Shown here: positions 17,579 through 25,814 of the stretch, piece by piece
Numbering within the stretch: position 1 is the stretch's first letter
How the letters are laid out: each line of letters opens with the position of its first letter
Assembly (NCBI RefSeq): GCF_900105185.1
Contig: NZ_FNTJ01000001.1
Span: 2,128,501-2,192,500 of the forward strand
Origin: Pseudomonas saponiphila
GTDB taxonomy: Bacteria > Pseudomonadota > Gammaproteobacteria > Pseudomonadales > Pseudomonadaceae
Reading direction: 5' to 3'
DNA length: 64,000 nt
Made by a program: the position numbers and the translations under genes
The notes under the pieces: generated by a model
Told to the model about the DNA's origin: nothing
Databases searched by the model: none
Seen by the model: the letters and a program-made list of their open reading frames with translations, nothing else

Positions 17579-17914
17579 ATGCGAAGCGATCAACTGGACC
17601 GCATGCAGAACCTGGCCGAGGACTTGGCCGAAGTTGTGATTCAAGAGGCTGACCCAAAGCAATGGCCTGGGGCAGGAAAACTCCTGGCGGATTTGACCAA
17701 AGATGAACGGGGCGACCGCTATTGGTGCAAGAAGAACGCTGCAGCGACCATGACGCTGCTGGTCAAGGTCATGAACATTTGCGGCACGCTGAATCGTGCC
17801 GGCGCCCCAGCGCCCAACGAGGAAGAGGAGGGCATGGACAAAGACATTGCCCGAGCCGAGCAGGAAGCCGTCGCGCTGCTGGAGAAGGCGCAGCAGGGTG
17901 GTCATGTCCACTGA
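17579..17914 (+). CDS. Terminase small subunit (gp18-like), 111 aa
   Basis: A small acidic helical protein directly before the large terminase, overlapping its start by 11 bases. T7 gp18 (89 aa) holds the same place. It contains LADLTKDERGDRYWCKKNAAAT and a helical Glu-rich C-terminus. It would recognise phage DNA and regulate the packaging motor. Assignment depends on context and general composition. Confidence 0.72.
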   Translation: MRSDQLDRMQNLAEDLAEVVIQEADPKQWPGAGKLLADLTKDERGDRYWCKKNAAATMTLLVKVMNICGTLNRAGAPAPNEEEEGMDKDIARAEQEAVALLEKAQQGGHVH

Positions 17915-19529
17915 GCCCAAGCGCCCGTATATCTCCCTGCTGGCGTTCTTCCTCATGTGGGCCCGCCGCATGGGCTGGAAAGTCCCGAACGTGCATGTCC
18001 GGGCGTGCCATTGGCTGGAGCACCGTGGAAACCTTGCGGTGCTTCGCTGTTTCCGGGGGTTCGGCAAGTCCACCATCCTGGCCGTGTACAACGCCTGGCG
18101 GTACTACCTCGACCCAGCCTATCGAATCCTGCATCAGTCGGAGTCAGACCCTACGGCCTACAAGACCAGCCGCGACACGCAGAATGTGCTTCGCAATCAC
18201 CCTCTTACTAAGCACCTGCTGCCCGCCGGCCAAGGAACCGTTGAACAATGGTGGGTATTGGGCGCTACGGACCATCGAAATGCCAGCATGTTCGCGAAAG
18301 GTATTCTGTCGAACGTCACGTCGGCCCGAGCGGATGAGTGCCAGAACGACGACGTCGAGGTGCCGCGCAATATCCAGACGCCCGAGGCTCGGGAGAAAAT
18401 GCGATATCGCCTGGGCGAGCAGGTCCACATCATGGTGCCAGGTGCCCGCCAGCTCTACATTGGTACACCCCACACCCATGACAGTCTTTACGACGAGGTC
18501 GAGAGCCTAGGGGCTGATTGCCTGACCATCCGCATGTTCGGTCAGGAGCATCGAATTGAGGACGCCAAACTTACCGTCTATGACGTACCGTTCATCCCTG
18601 AAATCGTGTTCCAGGGCATTGGCAAAAACTCCCGGCTGATGGTTGCCGGCACCGACTACCAGATCACCAAGACTGGCATAGCCTTCTTCTCTCCACCTGG
18701 TGGACTGGTGGACTGCTACGCCGGGTGTGCCTGGCCAGACCGTTTCGACGCTCGGGAATTGGCCGATCGCAGGAAGAAGACCCGCACCATCAACGAATGG
18801 GATTCGCAGTACCAGCTGCACTCGAAGCCTGTAACGGAGGTTCGTTTGGACCCTGCCCGCATCATCCCCTACGACGTGCAGCCGACCATGCGCTACGCCA
18901 ACAACGCGGCGGCCATGTACCTGGGTAGCACGCAGATCGTCGGCGCCGTGGCCTATTGGGACTGTTCCCTGGGCAAGATCAAGTCGGATGCCTCGGCCTT
19001 CTCGCTGATCCTCACCGACGCCCGGGGCCAGCTGTACTGGCACCTGGCCGTTGGCCTCACTGGCGAAATCGCAGAGTTCGACGACCGGGACCGGATCATC
19101 GGTGGCCAGGTCCACCAGATACGCGAACTGGTCATCAATCATCAGATCCCGCGGGTGATCATCGAGACGAACGGCCCGGGCGGCTTCGCGCCGTCGATCC
19201 TCAAGCAAGCCTTGAAGGGCACCGGCTGCGGGGTAGGTGAGGAGCATTCAAGCGCGAACAAGCAGAAGCGCATCCTGGATGCCTTCGAGTCTCCACTGTC
19301 GGCCAGGTTCCTGTGGGCCCACGTCGATGTCCTGCGCACGATTTGGGACCAGATGCGCGACTTCAACCCAGCGCTGACCAACCAGGACGACGATTACATC
19401 GACTCCGGCGCCGGCGCGATTGCCCAGACCCCAGTGCGGATAGGCCGGATAGTCGGGAAACCGACAGAGGTGCGGCGCGACGATTGGCGACCAAGCGCGG
19501 GCACACATGACGTTCAGGTCGACTACTAG
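17904..19529 (+). CDS. Terminase large subunit, 541 aa
   Basis: Walker A FRGFGKST at residues 50-57 and a Walker B-like acidic segment ADECQNDDVEVP follow the layout of T7 gp19 (586 aa). The C-terminal half carries an RNase H-like nuclease core (AYWDCSLGKIKSDASAFSLI, then the VIIETNG segment). It drives ATP-dependent packaging and cuts concatemers. The ATG at 17904 was chosen over the longer frame from 17796 because it fits the conserved N-terminus and overlaps the small subunit only slightly. Motif copy 5 lies in its 3' end. Confidence 0.93.
   Translation: MSTEPKRPYISLLAFFLMWARRMGWKVPNVHVRACHWLEHRGNLAVLRCFRGFGKSTILAVYNAWRYYLDPAYRILHQSESDPTAYKTSRDTQNVLRNHPLTKHLLPAGQGTVEQWWVLGATDHRNASMFAKGILSNVTSARADECQNDDVEVPRNIQTPEAREKMRYRLGEQVHIMVPGARQLYIGTPHTHDSLYDEVESLGADCLTIRMFGQEHRIEDAKLTVYDVPFIPEIVFQGIGKNSRLMVAGTDYQITKTGIAFFSPPGGLVDCYAGCAWPDRFDARELADRRKKTRTINEWDSQYQLHSKPVTEVRLDPARIIPYDVQPTMRYANNAAAMYLGSTQIVGAVAYWDCSLGKIKSDASAFSLILTDARGQLYWHLAVGLTGEIAEFDDRDRIIGGQVHQIRELVINHQIPRVIIETNGPGGFAPSILKQALKGTGCGVGEEHSSANKQKRILDAFESPLSARFLWAHVDVLRTIWDQMRDFNPALTNQDDDYIDSGAGAIAQTPVRIGRIVGKPTEVRRDDWRPSAGTHDVQVDY
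19447..19465 (+). promoter_or_regulatory. Phage 19-base motif, copy 5 (inside terminase gene)
   Basis: GGATAGTCGGGAAACCGAC, identical to copy 3 after the first two bases. It lies within the terminase coding sequence, 87 bases before the tail fiber start, so it is kept in spite of coding constraint. Confidence 0.62.
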
Positions 19530-19551
19530 CCCGCCTGCACCAGGGGGCAGC

Positions 19552-21174
19552 ATGTCAGTACAACCAGGACCAACCTTCAAACGCTACGCCGCCAATGGCG
19601 TAGCCACCGTCTACGCCATTCCTTTCTTGCTGCTCGATGCGGCAGACCTGCGGATCACCCTCAATGGAGCGCCTGTTACTTCAGGGTTCACCCTGACCGG
19701 AGTCGGCAATCCCACCAGTTCATGCACATTCTCCGCGGCTCCAAACGGGGATTTGTTATTCCAGCAGGTTATGACCTTTCAGCGCCTGGCCGATTACCAG
19801 ATGAACGGCGATTTTCTTTCGAAGACGATTAACCACGACTTCGACCGGCTATGGCTCGCTGTCAAGCAGTTGAATCGAGATAGCGGTCGAGCGCTAACCG
19901 TCGGAGTCCTTGAGCCAGAGGGCATTCCTTCAATTCCGCTCAAGGCGCTACGCAGCCAGAAGCTTCTGGGGTTCAGTGCTGCGGGCGATCCTGTCGCCTC
20001 CAGCTTGACGATCGAGCAGATCGAGCAGCAGCCGGCCCTGGCCCTGGAGTCTGCTGCTGCTGCAAAGGCCTCCGCTGATGCCGCATGGGTAGAAGCGAAC
20101 AATGCTGCGGGCTCGGCCTCAAGCGCGAACGCTTCGAAGAATGCGGCGGCTGGGTCGGCAAGTGCTGCTGCAGCGTCGGCGAAATCGGCGGCAGACGCCG
20201 GCCTGCAGCTCGGCATGTCGGCCTGGGGCTATCGCTTACAGCCGTTTGCAGGGTTTGCCCTTGATGATGGGCAGGAGTTGGACAGGGCGCTGTACCCGGA
20301 TTTTGCTGCTGCAATCGACTCTGGCCTGTGGCCGCGGGTAACCGAAGCACAGTGGCAGGCCGACCCGAGCGTGCGCGGCTGCTACGTCGCGAACTCAAGC
20401 CCGGGCAAGTTCCGCATGCGGGATCTGAACGGCATGAGCCCCGGCAGCGTCGGTGCGACGTTTCTGCGTGGGGGCGGTGCAGCCGGGAATGGCGTTATCC
20501 GCCGTGATCAAATCCAGGATCACGACCACGCTGCAACAGCTGGATGGTTTCTTGCTGAGCACCCGCAGTATCCTGCGGCATCGGGCGGCTCCAGTAACCT
20601 GAGGGGGGCGTACTTCGCAAACGTGGACCCATCGTCAGGCGCCCTACGCACGTCTCCCGCCCAGGGCAAGACCGGTGGCGCCGTGCGGTTTGGAAGCGAG
20701 ACTTTCCCTACCCACGCGCAGGGCGGCTGGATGACCCGCCTATTCGGCGTTATCACGCCGCTGGGGGCCGCTGAGGCGAATTCCCTTGCCACTTCCTACG
20801 CCGCGATGAAGTCGGATATCGACAACAAGCTGACCCCTCTGTGGAACAACCGACTGAAAACGAAGCGATATGGCATATACACGCTGTGGACTGGAAGCTC
20901 CGGCAACGGCAGTCTGATCGCCCTGAATGATGACGTGTGGAACTATGAAACGTTCGTAACGGTTTATTCCGGGGGGTCAAACCTGATGACTGTCAACGGC
21001 CTCCGAGAGCTGGCTGAGTTCCCGGCAGGAACCACTATGTATATCGGGTCCAGCACTGGAAATTGGACCGTCTGCAAGTTCGAGGACACGGGTGCCACGC
21101 GCCGCCTTCTACGTGCTGTGCAATACAGTGGCAATGGTTGGATCAACTTGTACGGCACTAAGCTCACAGAGTGA
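19552..21174 (+). CDS. Tail fiber protein, 540 aa
   Basis: The N-terminal 150 residues match the T7 gp17-type virion-attachment domain (KRYAANGVATVYAIPF, LRITLNGAPV, RLADYQMNGDFLSKTINHDFDRLW). An Ala/Ser-rich coiled linker (residues about 175-235) follows, then a collar-like region (FRMRDLNGMSPGS, QIQDHDHA) and a distinct receptor-binding end. It decides host range. The start at 19552 (after CAGGGGGCAGC) fits the family; the frame is open from 19507, inside the terminase gene. Confidence 0.9.
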   Translation: MSVQPGPTFKRYAANGVATVYAIPFLLLDAADLRITLNGAPVTSGFTLTGVGNPTSSCTFSAAPNGDLLFQQVMTFQRLADYQMNGDFLSKTINHDFDRLWLAVKQLNRDSGRALTVGVLEPEGIPSIPLKALRSQKLLGFSAAGDPVASSLTIEQIEQQPALALESAAAAKASADAAWVEANNAAGSASSANASKNAAAGSASAAAASAKSAADAGLQLGMSAWGYRLQPFAGFALDDGQELDRALYPDFAAAIDSGLWPRVTEAQWQADPSVRGCYVANSSPGKFRMRDLNGMSPGSVGATFLRGGGAAGNGVIRRDQIQDHDHAATAGWFLAEHPQYPAASGGSSNLRGAYFANVDPSSGALRTSPAQGKTGGAVRFGSETFPTHAQGGWMTRLFGVITPLGAAEANSLATSYAAMKSDIDNKLTPLWNNRLKTKRYGIYTLWTGSSGNGSLIALNDDVWNYETFVTVYSGGSNLMTVNGLRELAEFPAGTTMYIGSSTGNWTVCKFEDTGATRRLLRAVQYSGNGWINLYGTKLTE

Positions 21175-21175
21175 G

Positions 21176-21499
21176 TCACCTGGCCCGGGCCGGCGGTTGT
21201 ATCTGCTTGCGCAGATCCTCGTTGGCCCTGTCCTTTGCTCTGCCCAGCAGTTCCAGGTCGCGGACCTGCTGACGCAGTCGCGCCGCTTCTCCCGAGCGCT
21301 CACGAAGCCGGCCCAGGGCTTCGTCGCGGTCCCGCTCTGTCTGGGCCTGCATGTTGACCAGTTTGAAAATGTTCTCACGGGCGGCGCGGAGCTGCTGATT
21401 CAGCTCAGCAATTTCGTTTTCGAGCAGCAGGATGTGCTGCTTGCTGGTTTCAAGGGGCGTTGGTATGCCCAGCCAATCGTCGGCGTCTTCAGTGTGCAC
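21176..21499 (-). CDS. LexA-box-linked coiled-coil protein, 107 aa, unknown function
   Basis: The only well supported reverse-strand gene in this part of the prophage. Nearly the whole length after residue 20 is coiled-coil (LLLENEIAELNQQLRAARE, LRERSGEAARLRQQVRDL), ending in a basic tail. The GTG at 21499 is favoured: GAGG lies 7 bases before it and a LexA-type palindrome sits just upstream, whereas the ATG at 21532 lies inside the palindrome. A DNA-damage-induced regulator or antirepressor is possible but unproved. A lysis or spanin-like role is the alternative. Confidence 0.65.
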   Translation of the reverse strand: MHTEDADDWLGIPTPLETSKQHILLLENEIAELNQQLRAARENIFKLVNMQAQTERDRDEALGRLRERSGEAARLRQQVRDLELLGRAKDRANEDLRKQIQPPARAR

Positions 21500-21520
21500 G
21501 GTACTACCTCGAATCCAATG

Positions 21521-21536
21521 CTGTATGTACATACAG
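21521..21536 (-). promoter_or_regulatory. LexA (SOS) box
   Basis: CTGTATGTACATACAG is a perfect 16-base palindrome that fits the gamma-proteobacterial LexA consensus CTGT-N8-ACAG. It lies 22 bases upstream of the GTG start of the reverse-strand gene at 21499. I could not place clear -35 and -10 hexamers. Confidence 0.75.
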
Positions 21537-21792
21537 TAATCGAGGTTTCGAGGGGCGGCGATTCAAGGCGACGAGCTGCAGCCGCATAATCGGCGAGCTG
21601 TCGGGCGGGGTAGGTCATTGATCAGGAAGGCAAAAAATGCGAGCGCCAGATTCGAAGCCGTGTAGAATCGCGCCAAGTTTGAGCGTTGTTGCTCTGGTCC
21701 AGCGTCAGCAAATCAGTACAGCAGGTAGTACGCTGGCCAGTGTCGCTTTCTACTAAGCCTTGTGTGGCAAGGGTTTCGAGCCTAGATTCGGT

Positions 21793-21809
21793 TCTCTTCG
21801 TCCGCACCA
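21793..21809 (+). repeat. Prophage attachment site (tRNA-Leu 3' end)
   Basis: TCTCTTCGTCCGCACCA equals the T-arm end, acceptor 3' strand and CCA of a Pseudomonas tRNA-Leu (from memory, the GCGGACG-acceptor type). No matching 5' half (GCGGACG) lies within 90 bases to the left; identity stops abruptly there. This is what an attR looks like when phage integration splits a tRNA gene, the complete copy being restored at the far left end. Confidence 0.7.
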
Positions 21810-21836
21810 TTAAAGTAGCTAGTTAATAGCAGATCA

Positions 21837-21869
21837 CGGCGCAGCACCTGAAAGGGGCTGCGCCGTTTT
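21837..21869 (+). terminator. Intrinsic terminator of the interrupted tRNA locus
   Basis: CGGCGCAGC (21837-21845), 11-base loop, GCTGCGCCG (21857-21865), then TTTT. Together with the att site this is the host sequence that originally ended the tRNA transcript. Confidence 0.75.
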
Positions 21870-22217
21870 CGTTTCTGGATTCGATGCTGTGTTTGGTCGC
21901 ATTGTAGTGGGCTGGCCGGTGGTGCCAGATCCGCTCTTGGTCGTCAGGTGTTTGAATTCGGCTGTTGGCTGGTGTCTGTCAGTGGTGGTCTGGTCGATCC
22001 CTTCTATATATAGAAGGATTGGTTTAGAGCACCTGGCTGGATTTGTAGTAATTGCTCTCATGGCGAGGCTCAACCTTTTGTCCCCGCCTTCACATTGTCG
22101 GTCGTATTTCACCCTTTTTCAGTATGGTGACTTCTTGAGTTTGACCCACTAGAATGCATGCCCTTGATTCTGGGGTCGGAAAACGGCCGGCTAACGTCTG
22201 TGCAACGAGGAATATCC
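21870..22217 (+). other. Intergenic region upstream of tig
   Basis: 348 bases with no supported gene; the frame 21889-22152 lacks a ribosome binding site and family features. It is more AT-rich than the surroundings and contains an 18-base perfect palindrome, CCTTCTATATATAGAAGG (22000-22017), about 200 bases before tig. The tig promoter should be here but I cannot fix it. Confidence 0.5.
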
Positions 22218-23528
22218 ATGCAAGTTTCTGTTGAAAATACTTCTGCTCTTGAGCGCCGCATGAGCATCACCGTGCCGGCTGAGCGCATCGAGAGCCAGGT
22301 CAACAAGCGTCTGCAGCAGACTGCCCAAAAGGCCAAAATCCCAGGCTTCCGTCCTGGCAAGGTTCCAATGAGCGTGATTCGTCAGCGTTATGAGGCTGAC
22401 GCGCGTCAAGAAGCAGTAGGTGACGTGATCCAGGCTTCTTTCTATGAAGCTGTTGTTGAGCAGAAGCTGAACCCAGCCGGCGCTCCTTCGGTCGAGCCTA
22501 AAGTGCTGGAGAAGGGCAAGGATCTGGAATACGTTGCCACTTTCGAAGTTTTCCCAGAGTTCACCGTTGCCGGTTTCGAAAACATCGCTGTTGAGCGCCT
22601 GAGCGCTGAAGTGGCTGATGCCGACCTGGACAACATGCTGGAAATCCTGCGCAAGCAGAATGTTCGCTTTGAAGTGGTTGATCGCGCTGCGCAGAACGAT
22701 GATCAACTGAACATCGATTTCGTTGGCAAGGTCGACGGCGAAGCTTTCGCAGGTGGCTCGGCTAAGGGCACTCAGCTGGTGTTGGGTTCCGGTCGCATGA
22801 TTCCTGGTTTCGAAGACGGTCTGGTTGGCGCTAAAGCTGGCGAAGAGCGTGTTCTGAACCTGACCTTCCCTGAGAACTATCAGAACCTGGATCTGGCCAA
22901 CAAAGCCGCCGAGTTCACTGTTACTGTCAACAGCGTTTCCGAGCCTAAGCTGCCTGAGCTGACCGAAGAGTTCTTCGCTCAATTCGGGATCAAGGAAGCA
23001 GGTCTGGATGGTTTCCGTGCCGAAGTTCGCAAGAACATGGAGCGCGAACTGCGTCAGGCTATCAAGTCCAAAGTGAAGAATCAGGTTATGGACGGTCTGT
23101 TGGCCTCCAACCCGATCGAAGTGCCGAAAGCGCTGCTGGACAACGAAGTTAATCGTCTGCGCGTTCAAGCTGTTCAGCAATTCGGTGGCAACATCAAGCC
23201 TGATCAATTGCCGGCTGAGCTGTTCGAAGAGCAGGCTAAGCGCCGTGTGGTGTTGGGTCTGATCGTCGCTGAAGTGGTTAAGCAATTCGACCTCAAGCCT
23301 GATGAAGCCCGCGTTCGCGAGCTGATCCAGGAAATGGCTTCGGCTTATCAGGAGCCTGAGCAAGTCGTGTCCTGGTACTACAAGAACGAGCAGCAGTTGA
23401 ACGAAGTCCGTTCTGTTGTGCTGGAAGAGCAAGTTGTGGATACTGTTCTGCAGAAAGCTAGCGTGACCGACAAATCGGTCTCTTACGAAGAAGCGGTCAA
23501 GCCGGTAGAAGCACCTCAAGCCGACTGA
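22218..23528 (+). CDS. tig: Trigger factor, ribosome-associated chaperone
   Basis: 436 aa, the usual length. The ribosome-binding N-terminal domain includes the signature [16 protein letters not shown] (residues about 45-60, key loop FRxGKxP). An FKBP-type prolyl isomerase domain lies at about 155-240 ([18 protein letters not shown]) and the helical cradle follows. It binds nascent chains at the ribosome exit. The ATG at 22218 has GAGGAA upstream; the 20 extra codons from 22158 are not conserved in character. Confidence 0.98.
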   Translation: MQVSVENTSALERRMSITVPAERIESQVNKRLQQTAQKAKIPGFRPGKVPMSVIRQRYEADARQEAVGDVIQASFYEAVVEQKLNPAGAPSVEPKVLEKGKDLEYVATFEVFPEFTVAGFENIAVERLSAEVADADLDNMLEILRKQNVRFEVVDRAAQNDDQLNIDFVGKVDGEAFAGGSAKGTQLVLGSGRMIPGFEDGLVGAKAGEERVLNLTFPENYQNLDLANKAAEFTVTVNSVSEPKLPELTEEFFAQFGIKEAGLDGFRAEVRKNMERELRQAIKSKVKNQVMDGLLASNPIEVPKALLDNEVNRLRVQAVQQFGGNIKPDQLPAELFEEQAKRRVVLGLIVAEVVKQFDLKPDEARVRELIQEMASAYQEPEQVVSWYYKNEQQLNEVRSVVLEEQVVDTVLQKASVTDKSVSYEEAVKPVEAPQAD

Positions 23529-23553
23529 TCCTTTTTTCGTTCGAAGCACACAC

Positions 23554-23581
23554 CATAAGCCAGCCTTCGTGCTGGCTTATG
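23554..23581 (+). promoter_or_regulatory. tig-clpP intergenic hairpin
   Basis: CATAAGCCAGC, 6-base loop, GCTGGCTTATG: an 11-bp perfect stem with no T-run after it. It could be a weak terminator or an mRNA processing or stabilising element between tig and clpP. Confidence 0.55.
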
Positions 23582-23620
23582 CGTATTCAAGACATGACTA
23601 TTTGGGAGTGACTGCAGGAC

Positions 23621-24262
23621 ATGTCCCGCAATTCTTATTATCAGCAGAGCTCTGACATCCAGGCCGCAGGCGGCCTGGTCCCGATGGTTATCGAGCAGTC
23701 CGCCCGTGGCGAACGCGCCTATGACATTTATTCGCGCCTCCTGAAGGAGCGAGTGATCTTTCTGATTGGCCCGGTAGAGGACTACATGGCCAACCTGGTT
23801 GCGGCGCAACTGCTGTTCCTTGAAGCGGAAAACCCGGACAAGGACATCCATCTCTACATCAACTCGCCAGGTGGCTCGGTGACTGCTGGCATGTCGATCT
23901 ACGACACCATGCAATTCATCAAGCCTGACGTTTCGACGATCTGCATCGGTCAGGCATGTAGTATGGGGGCGTTCCTGCTCGCTGGCGGTGCCGCGGGCAA
24001 GCGCCATTGCCTGCCTAACTCGCGGATGATGATTCACCAACCGCTCGGCGGTTTCCAAGGCCAGGCGTCGGATATCGACATTCATGCCAAGGAAATCCTG
24101 CACATTCGTTCGCGCCTGAACTCGCTGCTGGCTCACCATACTGGTCAGACCCTTGAAACCATTGAGCGTGACACTGAGCGTGACAACTTCATGAGCGCCG
24201 AGCGCGCCGCGGAGTACGGTCTGATCGACTCCGTGATCAACAAGCGTCAAATGCCTGCCTAA
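23621..24262 (+). CDS. clpP: ATP-dependent Clp protease, proteolytic subunit
   Basis: 213 aa. The catalytic triad is visible: Ser114 in [11 protein letters not shown], His139 in [10 protein letters not shown] and Asp188 in ERDTERDNF. It forms the 14-subunit peptidase chamber that works with ClpX, encoded next. The N-terminal residues before LVPMVIEQS look like the usual propeptide. Cytoplasmic. Confidence 0.98.
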   Translation: MSRNSYYQQSSDIQAAGGLVPMVIEQSARGERAYDIYSRLLKERVIFLIGPVEDYMANLVAAQLLFLEAENPDKDIHLYINSPGGSVTAGMSIYDTMQFIKPDVSTICIGQACSMGAFLLAGGAAGKRHCLPNSRMMIHQPLGGFQGQASDIDIHAKEILHIRSRLNSLLAHHTGQTLETIERDTERDNFMSAERAAEYGLIDSVINKRQMPA

Positions 24263-24305
24263 GCAACTCAAATGTAGGCGGCTTATTTAACTGGCCGCCT
24301 GCGGA

Positions 24306-24334
24306 CTTGAAAAAGCCCGCAATTGCCTTCATCT
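24306..24334 (+). promoter_or_regulatory. Possible sigma-32 promoter of clpX
   Basis: CTTGAAA at 24306-24312, 14-base spacer, CTTCATCT at 24327-24334. The -35 is a full match and the -10 matches CCCCATNT in 6 of 8 positions. A 7-bp hairpin (AGGCGGC/GCCGCCT, 24276-24300) lies just upstream. Confidence 0.4.
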
Positions 24335-24368
24335 TGTGTTGCAAGCCTATCGGATTTGGATCGATCGA

Positions 24369-25652
24369 ATGACTGACACCCGCAACGGCGAGGACAACGG
24401 CAAACTGCTTTATTGCTCCTTCTGTGGCAAAAGCCAGCATGAAGTACGCAAATTGATTGCCGGCCCCTCGGTCTTTATCTGCGACGAGTGCGTCGACTTG
24501 TGCAATGACATCATCCGTGAGGAGGTGCAGGAGGCACAGGCCGAAAGCAGCGCGCATAAATTGCCTTCGCCTAAAGAAATCAGCGGCATCCTTGATCAGT
24601 ATGTGATTGGTCAGGAGCGTGCGAAAAAGGTTCTGGCGGTAGCGGTATACAACCACTACAAGCGTCTGAATCAGCGTGACAAAAAGAACGACGATGTCGA
24701 ACTCGGCAAGAGCAATATCTTGCTGATCGGGCCTACAGGTTCGGGTAAGACGCTTTTGGCGGAAACCCTGGCTCGTCTGTTGAATGTGCCTTTCACCATT
24801 GCCGACGCAACCACCCTGACCGAAGCCGGTTATGTAGGTGAGGACGTTGAGAACATCATTCAGAAATTGCTGCAGAAGTGCGATTACGACGTAGAAAAAG
24901 CTCAGATGGGCATTGTCTACATCGATGAGATCGACAAAATTTCCCGCAAGTCTGATAACCCTTCGATTACTCGGGATGTTTCCGGCGAGGGCGTTCAGCA
25001 GGCTCTGTTGAAGTTGATCGAGGGTACGGTCGCTTCCGTTCCTCCTCAAGGTGGTCGTAAGCATCCGCAGCAGGAGTTCCTGCAAGTCGACACTCGCAAC
25101 ATCCTGTTTATCTGCGGCGGCGCTTTCTCGGGTCTGGAGAAGGTTATCCAAAACCGCTCTACCCGTGGCGGCATTGGCTTCAACGCCGAAGTTCGCAGCA
25201 AGGAAGAGGGCAAGAAGGTCGGTGAGTCCCTGCGTGAAGTTGAACCTGACGATCTGGTCAAGTTCGGTCTGATCCCGGAGTTCGTCGGTCGTCTGCCGGT
25301 TCTTGCGACGCTGGATGAGCTGGACGAGGCTGCCTTGATTCAGATTCTTACTGAACCGAAGAACGCCCTGACCAAGCAGTATGCAAAGTTGTTCGAGATG
25401 GAAGGTGTGGACCTGGAGTTCCGTACTGACGCATTGAAGTCGGTCGCCAAGCGAGCACTTGAGCGTAAGACTGGTGCGCGTGGTCTGCGCTCGATTCTCG
25501 AAGGTGTTCTACTCGATACTATGTATGAGATCCCCTCGCAATCCGAGGTGAGTAAAGTAGTGATCGATGAAAGCGTTATTGAAGGCAAGTCCCAGCCACT
25601 GTACATCTATGAGAACAGTGAGCCGACGGCCAAGGCTGCTCCAGACGCGTAA
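24369..25652 (+). CDS. clpX: ClpX ATPase, unfoldase of ClpXP
   Basis: 427 aa. The N-terminal zinc-binding domain has Cys16, Cys19, Cys38 and Cys41. The AAA+ core has Walker A GPTGSGKT (121-128), Walker [11 protein letters not shown] and the family features [20 protein letters not shown] and IGFNAEV. It unfolds tagged proteins and feeds them to ClpP. The ATG at 24369 ([10 protein letters not shown]) is the family start; 11 upstream codons are open but not used in homologues. Confidence 0.98.
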   Translation: MTDTRNGEDNGKLLYCSFCGKSQHEVRKLIAGPSVFICDECVDLCNDIIREEVQEAQAESSAHKLPSPKEISGILDQYVIGQERAKKVLAVAVYNHYKRLNQRDKKNDDVELGKSNILLIGPTGSGKTLLAETLARLLNVPFTIADATTLTEAGYVGEDVENIIQKLLQKCDYDVEKAQMGIVYIDEIDKISRKSDNPSITRDVSGEGVQQALLKLIEGTVASVPPQGGRKHPQQEFLQVDTRNILFICGGAFSGLEKVIQNRSTRGGIGFNAEVRSKEEGKKVGESLREVEPDDLVKFGLIPEFVGRLPVLATLDELDEAALIQILTEPKNALTKQYAKLFEMEGVDLEFRTDALKSVAKRALERKTGARGLRSILEGVLLDTMYEIPSQSEVSKVVIDESVIEGKSQPLYIYENSEPTAKAAPDA

Positions 25653-25674
25653 GTGTCGTGGTGTTGCTTAAAAG

Positions 25675-25699
25675 AAGGGGCCTTCGGGCCCCTTTCCTT
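25675..25699 (+). terminator. Intrinsic terminator after clpX
   Basis: AAGGGGCC, TTCG tetraloop, GGCCCCTT (25675-25694) followed by a T-rich tract. It separates clpPX transcription from lon. Confidence 0.85.
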
Positions 25700-25727
25700 T
25701 TAGCGTCTTTAAAGTGCTGTCTTTAAG

Positions 25728-25756
25728 CTTGTTTTTTTTGCAGGCAGCCCCCATCT
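25728..25756 (+). promoter_or_regulatory. Probable heat-shock (sigma-32) promoter of lon
   Basis: CTTGTTT (25728-25734), 14-base spacer, CCCCATCT (25749-25756). The -10 fully fits CCCCATNT and the -35 has the CTTG core. It is placed about 60 bases before the lon start and after the clpX terminator, as expected for an independently heat-induced lon. Confidence 0.6.
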
Positions 25757-25814
25757 TGGTTTCAAGCTTACTTCCATCTGTTTACGGCCGTACGGCCGCC
25801 GTAGAGGCGAAATC

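Larger units (their letters stand above)
1..21809 (+). mobile_element. T7-like (podovirus) prophage, right part
   Basis: A continuous run of co-directional phage genes starts before the window and ends at a tRNA-Leu 3' end at 21793-21809. Portal (534 aa), tail tubular A (193 aa) and B (716 aa), internal proteins and large terminase (541 aa) have sizes and order close to T7 gp8-gp19. Unlike T7, the lysis genes come first, the terminase precedes the tail fiber, and two separate proteins sit where T7 has the single gp16. No integrase, repressor, DNA polymerase or phage RNA polymerase is visible, so these must lie to the left or be absent. All structural reading frames are intact. Confidence 0.93.

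Noticed and set aside
21400..21618. 72-codon reverse frame overlapping the LexA-linked gene
   Set aside because: Out of frame with the better-supported 107-aa gene, weak start site, and it reads through the LexA palindrome.
21889..22152. 87-codon forward frame before tig
   Set aside because: No ribosome binding site, odd composition and poor codon choice; treated as noncoding.
22191..23549. 452-codon reverse frame opposite tig
   Set aside because: Antisense shadow of a conserved housekeeping gene.
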